A stretch of DNA of 5,008 bases from an uncultured Clostridia bacterium (GTDB lineage: Bacteria > Bacillota > Clostridia > Lachnospirales > Lachnospiraceae): positions 1 to 5,008 of the forward strand of contig CAMORF010000193.1 in assembly GCA_946623485.1 (NCBI GenBank), read 5' to 3'. Numbering within the stretch: position 1 is the first letter of the stretch; each line of letters begins with the position of its first letter. The position numbers and the translations under genes are program-made. This document shows positions 1-5,008 of this stretch, piece after piece. A model generated the notes under the pieces. It did no database searches. It was not told the DNA's origin and was given only the letters and a program-made list of their open reading frames with translations.

Positions 1-1060
1 CGATGACCGGCATCTGACCGTTCACGCCTGCCACGAGAGCACCTGCAGCGTTAACCTCGAGGGAGTTAGCTACAAGATGGCCATAAGTCTTCTCGTTCAT
101 GACCCAGGTCTTGGCGCCGCGGCTGTACTTGCTGGAGGCAAGGCCTGCGTCTCCGATGATGGCCTTCATGAGTGCCTTGTCCACTACAGATGCGGCATGG
201 CTCACGATGTTGCCGGATGCGATGCTGGTCATGATACCGGTCGGCATCTTGGTGCCGGTTCCGTAAAGGATAGCCTTATCCAGTGCGAAGCCGATAGCCT
301 GGCCCAGCACGGTGATGAGCTCAGCAGCCAGATCGATGTCGGAATCCTCAAGAGTAGCGTTGCAAATTCTGAAGTATCCGCCTACCTTGTAGCCATCGAC
401 CTCTACCTGAGAGAATGCCAGGTCGAGCTCGTTGAGGTTTGCACACATCTCAGTCCATACCGCCTCCGGAATTGCGCCCTCGATGATCATGCGGCCCTCG
501 CCCGGAACTCTGCGGACGTTGACGTGCTTGTACAGCTTGGAATACTCAATAATGTTTTCGCGGAGCAGTCCGAGGATAACCGTCGGAATGAGCAGACCAG
601 CGTTGGTGATTGCTCTCTTCTCCTTCATTGCGGTTCTGACTTCTGCCAGGAAGCCCTGTACATCCTCGCGTGCGATGAAAGCATCACGCTCCTGCATAGA
701 CATGCCCAAAAACTTGGTTCTGTTCTCCATAGGTTTCTTCTCCTCTCTTTCTTCCGGTTCTGCCGGAATCTCCGGCGCCGGTGTTTCCTGTGCTGCTTCA
801 ATCTCAGCAAGCTCTTCTTCCAGCTCACTTACGGTGCGCTCCAGCTCGCCCTTCTTGGACTCAGCTTCAGCCTTCTCACCGTCAAACTGTGTAATCTCTT
901 CTTCTACTGCGGAACGCTCTTCATCAGTTTCGGCCTCTTCAATTGCCTTTGCAATCTCGGCCTCCCTTGCCTCGAAATCCTTCATGGATTCCTCAACGGC
1001 AGCAAGAGCTTTCTTTGCGGCATCAATTTTCTTCCGCAGCATCAGTGCCTTTAAAGCCAT
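1..1060 (-). CDS. HK97-type major capsid protein with N-terminal delta-like coiled coil (partial, 3' end outside window)
   Basis: Forms the icosahedral shell of the phage head. I read 353 codons from the ATG at 1060 to the left edge with no stop, so the C-terminus is missing. Residues 1-90 are rich in Glu, Lys and Ala and should form a long helix or coiled coil, like the delta domain of HK97 gp5. Residues 91-110 are a Pro/Glu linker (TPAPEIPAEPEE). The shell-forming part follows, with a helical N-arm (about 111-148) and typical capsid-fold stretches such as GLLIPTVI (155-162) and DKAILYGTGTKMPTGIM (261-277), the latter a family signature. The start is supported by AGAGAGG seven bases upstream. 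The first 38 bases overlap the end of the protease gene in another frame. Family knowledge predicts that the protease removes the N-terminal region, with cleavage near residue 110. The identity is firm; the cleavage site is inferred. Confidence 0.93.
   Translation of the reverse strand, partial: MALKALMLRKKIDAAKKALAAVEESMKDFEAREAEIAKAIEEAETDEERSAVEEEITQFDGEKAEAESKKGELERTVSELEEELAEIEAAQETPAPEIPAEPEEREEKKPMENRTKFLGMSMQERDAFIAREDVQGFLAEVRTAMKEKRAITNAGLLIPTVILGLLRENIIEYSKLYKHVNVRRVPGEGRMIIEGAIPEAVWTEMCANLNELDLAFSQVEVDGYKVGGYFRICNATLEDSDIDLAAELITVLGQAIGFALDKAILYGTGTKMPTGIMTSIASGNIVSHAASVVDKALMKAIIGDAGLASSKYSRGAKTWVMNEKTYGHLVANSLEVNAAGALVAGVNGQMPVI
740..747 (-). promoter_or_regulatory. Possible internal ribosome binding site within the capsid gene
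   Basis: GAGAGGAG ends nine bases before an in-frame ATG at 730, which is capsid codon 111 (MENRTKFLGM). Motif and spacing suit a Shine-Dalgarno sequence. The site falls just after the Pro/Glu linker, where the delta-like region ends. However, these bases encode Glu-Arg-Glu-Glu-Lys-Lys, and purine-rich Glu/Lys codons produce AGGAG-like strings by chance, so this is a candidate only. Confidence 0.3.
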
Positions 1061-1616
1061 TGAATAACCTCTCTTTCATTTTGGCTCGCCATGCTTCTGC
1101 TTCTCGCTTTTTGATATCATCGCGTTCAGCAGCGCGGGCTGCGATGTTGGTTTCCTCATAGGCAGGAAACGTGCAACATGATACTTCAAACAGTTCCACG
1201 TCCTTAATTGTCCAATGAACGCTTCCGTCATCCCGGATGTCGGTATCCTGGGACCGGATATTGAACCCAAACGAACACTGGTCAACATCGCCGCGCTTAA
1301 CACGCTCGTACAGGTTCATAGCATCTACATCGTTCGGATTGATGTAGATCTTGCCCCATAACCCGCGCTCTGTTTCGCGTAGCTCCAGAGTGTTAGCCTT
1401 TGTCCGTCCGAGCACCAATGTCGTGTCATGGTTAATCAATGCGCGGACATCGTTTGAAAGTGTATTAGAAAAAGCACCTGGCGCGATTGACTCGCTCATA
1501 CCGGGTGCAATTTCGTAATTGGAATTAAACACGGCGAAATAGCCCTCGATGATGTGGCTGTCGCCGTCTTCCCGTACGGAGAACTCCGACGGAATGCTTC
1601 TCACAGTTCTATTCAT
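1023..1616 (-). CDS. HK97-type prohead protease (peptidase family S78)
   Basis: Serine protease that matures the prohead by cutting the N-terminal region from the capsid protein and then itself. From the ATG at 1616 it is 197 residues, normal for the family. Visible family motifs are IEGYFAVFN (residues 23-31), IAPGAF (44-49), VRALINHD (57-64) with likely catalytic His63, QCSFGF (113-118) with likely catalytic Ser115, and ELFEVSCCTFPAYEET (141-156), whose Glu144 fits the third catalytic position. The order and spacing match HK97 gp4. The last 35 residues are charged and probably dispensable. A GTG at 1625 would add three residues (MEK), but its nearest AGGA is only two bases away. The ATG at 1616 has GGTGG five bases upstream and overlaps the portal stop by 8 bases (ATGAATAG), so I prefer it. 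The 3' end overlaps the capsid gene by 38 bases. Confidence 0.93.
   Translation of the reverse strand: MNRTVRSIPSEFSVREDGDSHIIEGYFAVFNSNYEIAPGMSESIAPGAFSNTLSNDVRALINHDTTLVLGRTKANTLELRETERGLWGKIYINPNDVDAMNLYERVKRGDVDQCSFGFNIRSQDTDIRDDGSVHWTIKDVELFEVSCCTFPAYEETNIAARAAERDDIKKREAEAWRAKMKERLFNGFKGTDAAEEN
1068..1074 (-). promoter_or_regulatory. Ribosome binding site of the capsid gene
   Basis: AGAGAGG lies seven bases before the ATG at 1060, inside the coding region of the protease. It is the best Shine-Dalgarno match near this junction and decides the capsid start, which otherwise would be doubtful because it gives a 38-base overlap with the preceding gene. Confidence 0.7.
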
Positions 1617-2796
1617 CTTCTCCACCGTCCTGTATTAGTTTTTTCTGCTGGCCTATCATATCGCTGGGAATATAGTTCTCCAGGATGCGCAGCTCATCAA
1701 GACCATCCATCGGCGACATACCGATAATGTCTCTGACTTCGTTGCCGGTAACGATACCTTTATCTGACAGCCCACCGAATACCGTGTATACCGTCTGAAG
1801 GTCCCAATCAAGAAGGCTCCGGACATTGAACTTCAGATACCACTTCGGCGACAGGATAAGCTTCTTAGTCATCTCTTGCTGAATAGCTATCGCAATCGGT
1901 CTGACGGTGTTCTGGACAAAGCTATTCCAAGCCTGTCGATTGTATTCGCCAACACCCAGCAGGAACGGAGGCACACCAAGTACAGCGGCAACCGTTCTCT
2001 TGTCCAGTTCCACTGTGTCATTGATGGCAAGATCAGCCAGTGTCAGCGGCCGTACCTGCTCCACCTGGAACTGGTCAGCCGGAATCAGCCACGGATCTCC
2101 ATCCTTCGCAGGTTTCACATAGCTGTCGAGCAGTTTCTGCCGTCCCTCCGGGCTTGCGAATTCATCTGTCAGTCCGTCAACCTTCACAATGATGGAAGGC
2201 TTCCATTTACTGGACATGAATGCGTTCTGTGTTGCCTGGGCCTGCGCAAGGTTCTTTGTAATGTCTCGAAGCGAAATGTTGATGCCAGTTCCCTTCCACA
2301 GATAAAGCTTGTCGGGATTGTAAGTAAAATGCAGAAGATCCTGCGGATTCCTGGTGACTCCGTCAATCTGCACTTTATAATCCCGATATCCTTCCGGCAC
2401 AAACGACACTCGCTCCGCCGATATCGGCTCCAATGACTTCAGCAATCCTTTGTAGGTATGGGGAATCACAATACTGTTTCCTTTGCCGTACAGGAGCAGA
2501 TTCATCACGATGGCCTGCATCCAGCCGGACCGTGTCATATTCGGCATCGGGTCAATGTCAATCACCCTTGACAACTCATTTGTGATCCGGATGTCGCCGC
2601 GTTCCGTGTTAGCCATTAGATGAATGGTCATGCTTCCAACAAGCTCGGCAATCCTTCTGCAGGCAGTTACCACTTCCGGACATCTGTCCAGGCTGGTGTA
2701 GCCCGGCACACATAGAATTTCGTGTGCTTCATCCGAGATGAGGAAAGCGACCTTTCCGCTCGGAGCTGTTTCTCTTTTTTTCCACGGGAATATCAT
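1609..2796 (-). CDS. HK97-family portal protein
   Basis: Subunit of the dodecameric ring at one capsid vertex through which DNA enters and leaves; it docks the terminase motor and later the head-tail connector. The product has 395 residues, near the usual length. Recognisable stretches are an N-terminal helix with [14 protein letters not shown] (43-56), [20 protein letters not shown] (91-110), [20 protein letters not shown] (251-270) followed by [11 protein letters not shown] (271-281), and the C-terminal [19 protein letters not shown] (347-365), all typical of this family. The ATG at 2796 overlaps the large terminase stop codon as ATGA, which indicates translational coupling. GGGGAGG lies 12 bases upstream, slightly far, again consistent with coupling to the preceding gene. 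The gene ends with TAG at 1609, overlapping the protease start. Confidence 0.95.
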   Translation of the reverse strand: MIFPWKKRETAPSGKVAFLISDEAHEILCVPGYTSLDRCPEVVTACRRIAELVGSMTIHLMANTERGDIRITNELSRVIDIDPMPNMTRSGWMQAIVMNLLLYGKGNSIVIPHTYKGLLKSLEPISAERVSFVPEGYRDYKVQIDGVTRNPQDLLHFTYNPDKLYLWKGTGINISLRDITKNLAQAQATQNAFMSSKWKPSIIVKVDGLTDEFASPEGRQKLLDSYVKPAKDGDPWLIPADQFQVEQVRPLTLADLAINDTVELDKRTVAAVLGVPPFLLGVGEYNRQAWNSFVQNTVRPIAIAIQQEMTKKLILSPKWYLKFNVRSLLDWDLQTVYTVFGGLSDKGIVTGNEVRDIIGMSPMDGLDELRILENYIPSDMIGQQKKLIQDGGEDE

Positions 2797-4568
2797 TTCT
2801 TTTCATCGCCTCCCCACCATGCCGCCGCCTTCTTCTTTTTCTCCATGTCTTCAGCCATGCGGACGCATGCGAAAACCGACGCATCAAACAGGTCAATTCG
2901 ATGTGTCGGCTGGATCTTTTCATATTGGACGGCATCGTCTGTCTTCTCGATTGCTCTGACATTGGAAACGCAGTATTCATACGCTTCCGAGTGTAAATAA
3001 TATAGCTTTCCATCCTTAGCGGCCTTCTCAATGTGTCGGAAGCCTTGTGACTTAAGATAATAATACTGAGGCTGATCTACTATGTTGAAGTGTGCCGCCT
3101 TCATGGCCGGGAAGTATTCCTCGCCGGCGAACTTCCGGTCGTGGCCTACCTGTTTTATCTTGAACCCCATGTTTCGCATGGAGATAAACCAGTTAACAAT
3201 ATCCGAGATATTCACCGTCGGACTATTGCACATTGTCAGCAACCCATCGTCCGCCCATCCGAATAGAGGTATCTGGTCTTCGTCTGCCTTCCTGGCTGCC
3301 ATCACTACCGGAAAGAACGCATGTGTAATGACGATATCAACTCCCTGATACTGGCCATACAATGCCGCAGCCGTGAGGTCATACATCCGGGAAAGATCAG
3401 CTCCGCCGTACCATTGAATCGGCAGCTTAGCCAGTTCCTCAAGACTCCAGTCATATTGCTGGTCGGACCGCCGGAACTCATCAATGTCAAACCATGCCTT
3501 CATGGCGTTCGTGAACACGTTCAGCGACTTCGCGAGGAAGTCCTTCCTCTGCTGTGGGTCGTTCTGAGCCTGTAGGGCGTCGTTCAGAATCTCCTGCGGC
3601 CGGATGGTGACGCCATAGTTCGGATTCGCCATCTCGTGAACTCTTGGATTCGTATAATCAATCTCGCCGTCTTCTTCAGGATTCGCGCAGCAAATAAATA
3701 TAAAATACTGCTCATCCGTGACGGTTCCGTCCAGGACCTGCCTGCAGTATTTCAATCTCTGACCCAGGAACCCCTGCTCATCATCGCCGGCCGTGCTGAT
3801 GCCGATGAGAAGCTTGTTGGTGTATGCCTTCTGGCATTCCTTAAACAGGTTGTACTGCTTCGGGACCTTGAAGGCATGAATCTCATCACAGATACAAAGG
3901 TTCGCGTTCAGGGAGTCCTGTGCATCCGGATTGGCAGCCAAAGCGCGTATAAAAAAAGAGCCATCCGACAGATTAGCTTCCATCGAATGCTCATTATTGT
4001 TGTCTATGACTTTAACCAGGCCGTCAGTCTTGCCTCTGACCTGCTTCTCGCCCATGCGCTCGACATTGTAGTCCAGGAAGTTGAATGCTTCCAGAGACTG
4101 CATCAGCGCCGCGCTGGTGATGTAGCACTTTGAGCCTGACCGCCGATACCATAACGACAGCGCCCATGCCAGAGCCGCCGCAAAACCTGTCTTGCCGTTT
4201 TTACGCGGGAAGAACAACAGAGCCTCATGGAACCGGACCACGCTGGTGCCCTTCAGGCGGAATCCCACCAGGTTGTAAATGATGAACTTCTGAAACGGCT
4301 GCAGTAGGAACGGCGTACCTCGCAGAGGATTTCCGTCAAGGTCTTCGCCCTGCTGATGGCAGAGCGTGGACTCGATGATGCCGATGCAGAACTCTGGCCC
4401 GTCATGGTTCAACTCATACGCCGGGTTATCCAAATCCCGGAAGAATCTCTCCACAGCCTGCTTGGTCTCCCTGCAGGCTATCTTCTTCCCGTCCCGGATG
4501 CTCTCCACATACCGGAGAACTTCCTTCCAGTGCTTATGCGCTCGCAAGGTTAGCCAGCGCCTGCTCAA
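2793..4568 (-). CDS. terL: Phage terminase large subunit (Terminase_1 family packaging ATPase and nuclease)
   Basis: Motor that cuts concatemeric phage DNA and drives it into the prohead. With the start taken here it has 591 residues. The N-terminal ATPase shows Walker A at PRKNGKT (121-127), a hydrophobic Walker B with acidic pair at LCICDE (224-229) and a coupling motif ISTAG (257-261). The C-terminal RNase H-like nuclease shows candidate metal-binding acids at GGADLS (Asp391), GHDRKF (Asp477) and RIDLFDAS (Asp559/Asp562). The start is uncertain: no ATG occurs in frame before residue 156, which is already past Walker A, so a non-ATG start is required. The options are TTG at 4568 (used here, 35-base overlap with the small subunit gene) or TTG at 4547 (protein beginning [10 protein letters not shown], 14-base overlap), which looks more like relatives. 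Neither has a strong ribosome binding site, so coupling to the small subunit gene is likely. The stop is part of an ATGA junction with the portal gene. Confidence 0.95.
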   Translation of the reverse strand: MSRRWLTLRAHKHWKEVLRYVESIRDGKKIACRETKQAVERFFRDLDNPAYELNHDGPEFCIGIIESTLCHQQGEDLDGNPLRGTPFLLQPFQKFIIYNLVGFRLKGTSVVRFHEALLFFPRKNGKTGFAAALAWALSLWYRRSGSKCYITSAALMQSLEAFNFLDYNVERMGEKQVRGKTDGLVKVIDNNNEHSMEANLSDGSFFIRALAANPDAQDSLNANLCICDEIHAFKVPKQYNLFKECQKAYTNKLLIGISTAGDDEQGFLGQRLKYCRQVLDGTVTDEQYFIFICCANPEEDGEIDYTNPRVHEMANPNYGVTIRPQEILNDALQAQNDPQQRKDFLAKSLNVFTNAMKAWFDIDEFRRSDQQYDWSLEELAKLPIQWYGGADLSRMYDLTAAALYGQYQGVDIVITHAFFPVVMAARKADEDQIPLFGWADDGLLTMCNSPTVNISDIVNWFISMRNMGFKIKQVGHDRKFAGEEYFPAMKAAHFNIVDQPQYYYLKSQGFRHIEKAAKDGKLYYLHSEAYEYCVSNVRAIEKTDDAVQYEKIQPTHRIDLFDASVFACVRMAEDMEKKKKAAAWWGGDEKK

Positions 4569-4902
4569 GCGAGGAAGTCTTTCCTGGCTTCTTCAGCGCC
4601 TCATCATTCAGCTTTTTTAAGCCGGCAGGAGTGAGACCTAAGTCCCGCCAGTAAGCCAGTGCATCCCTGTTAAGGTCCATCCAGACGGTCAGCAGAGGAT
4701 TCTTGGAGTAGTTCCTGGCGCCTCTGTCGCTGATCTTCTCGACAAGAGCCTCGCAGCCTTCATCAACGTACTGCTGATACACAGCATCCCTCTGCTCCAG
4801 TAAATCAGCCAGCGTAGCCACAGCTGCATCGTATGTCACAGCATAGGTGCCGGCTTTTTTCATGTTCGATATTATCTTTTTTCGCCAGCTTTCTGCTGTC
4901 AT
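4534..4902 (-). CDS. terS: Phage terminase small subunit, P27-like
   Basis: DNA-recognition partner of the large terminase. It is 122 residues long, within the range of P27-type small subunits. The most telling stretch is the C-terminal half, [32 protein letters not shown] (residues 67-98), which matches the family pattern of Asn-Pro, a long helix, then LGLTP. The N-terminal part ([16 protein letters not shown]) and the helix 23-48 also resemble relatives. The position directly before the large subunit gene supports the call. The ATG at 4902 has a strong AAGGAG eight bases upstream, overlapping the stop codon of the preceding gene. The TAA at 4534 lies inside the start of the large subunit gene. 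Family membership is judged from pattern and position, not from an alignment. Confidence 0.85.
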   Translation of the reverse strand: MTAESWRKKIISNMKKAGTYAVTYDAAVATLADLLEQRDAVYQQYVDEGCEALVEKISDRGARNYSKNPLLTVWMDLNRDALAYWRDLGLTPAGLKKLNDEALKKPGKTSSLEQALANLASA

Positions 4903-4910
4903 ACGGTCAA

Positions 4911-4916
4911 CTCCTT
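4911..4916 (-). promoter_or_regulatory. Ribosome binding site of the small terminase gene
   Basis: AAGGAG lies eight bases before the ATG at 4902 and shares two bases with the TAA stop codon of the upstream gene (TAAGGAG). It is the strongest Shine-Dalgarno sequence in the window and fixes the small terminase start. The overlap with the stop suggests that a terminating ribosome can reinitiate here. Confidence 0.8.
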
Positions 4917-5008
4917 ATAACTTCACGGTTATATCGTGCAGTTTGTTTTTGCCGGGGATCTTTTCCGGGAGATTCCCCCAGAGATGGATACCCTCACCCT
5001 CGCCACGC
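4915..5008 (-). CDS. C-terminal end of an unidentified upstream gene (partial)
   Basis: From the right edge, one frame stays open for 30 codons before TAA at 4915-4917. It reads RGEGEGIHLWGNLPEKIPGK and then NKLHDITVKL. The other two minus-strand frames were not needed to explain the stretch, and the frame with GCG TGG CGA GGG TGA closes at once. The close junction with the small terminase (12 bases from stop to ATG, shared ribosome binding site) supports a real gene end in the same operon. I do not recognise the family. In related phages this slot often holds an HNH endonuclease or a DNA methyltransferase, but the tail has no diagnostic motif for either. Confidence 0.6.
   Translation of the reverse strand, partial: RGEGEGIHLWGNLPEKIPGKNKLHDITVKL

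Noticed and set aside
772..781. Perfect 10-base palindrome CCGGCGCCGG
   Set aside because: It encodes Pro-Ala-Pro in the capsid linker, is too short for a terminator stem with loop, and has no T-run after it on either strand.
77..1054. Open frame of 325 codons on the plus strand opposite the capsid gene
   Set aside because: It lies exactly antisense to the clearly recognised capsid protein. Its translation is rich in Cys, Leu and Ser with no recognisable domain, as expected from the complement of Glu/Lys/Ala-rich codons.
432..1067. Second plus-strand open frame of 211 codons, very rich in serine and alanine
   Set aside because: Also antisense to the capsid gene. The Ser/Ala runs mirror the Glu/Ala coiled-coil codons on the other strand, so this is a compositional shadow.
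1876..2436. Plus-strand open frame of 186 codons opposite the portal gene
   Set aside because: Antisense to a full-length portal gene with all family motifs; no ribosome binding site or domain of its own is apparent.
2729..3031. Minus-strand open frame of 100 codons spanning the terminase/portal junction
   Set aside because: It lies in the third frame across two well-supported genes joined by ATGA, and its Arg/Lys-rich product has no recognisable features.
3636..4133. Plus-strand open frame of 165 codons opposite the large terminase
   Set aside because: Antisense to the ATPase region of the large terminase, where the minus-strand motifs are unambiguous.
4861..5008. Possible promoter or cos site around the start of the small terminase
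   Set aside because: The open upstream frame runs to within 12 bases of the ATG, and I see no convincing -35/-10 pair or repeated binding sites in the stretch.

Overview
This window is the head-morphogenesis and DNA-packaging block of a tailed bacteriophage or prophage of the HK97 capsid lineage. All recognisable genes lie on the minus strand, so transcription runs from position 5008 towards 1. In that order they are: the last 30 codons of an unidentified gene, the small terminase subunit (P27-type), the large terminase subunit, the HK97-type portal protein, the S78-type prohead protease, and the major capsid protein, which is cut by the left edge after 353 codons. This is the standard gene order for such a module.

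The genes form one tightly packed transcription unit. A 12-base gap separates the upstream gene from the small terminase, and its ribosome binding site overlaps the upstream stop codon. The two terminase genes overlap, large terminase and portal share a 4-base ATGA junction, portal and protease overlap by 8 bases, and protease and capsid overlap by 38 bases. There is no intergenic stretch long enough for a promoter, terminator, tRNA or repeat array, and I see none. Translational coupling is the regulation the layout suggests.

How the parts work together, from known family roles: the small terminase recognises the phage DNA, and the large terminase cuts it and pumps it by ATP hydrolysis through the portal ring into the prohead. 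The capsid protein assembles with the portal. Its N-terminal coiled-coil (delta-like) region probably serves as the scaffold, since no separate scaffold gene lies between protease and capsid. The protease then removes that region before expansion.

The host is most likely a Gram-positive Firmicute, probably a gut-type Clostridia. This rests on AGGAG-type ribosome binding sites, the general look of the proteins and a roughly balanced base composition; it is inference and no host gene is present. I see no undescribed system here. The points most worth a second look are a possible internal translation start in the capsid gene exactly at the expected delta-domain boundary, the forced non-ATG start of the large terminase, and the 38-base protease/capsid overlap.
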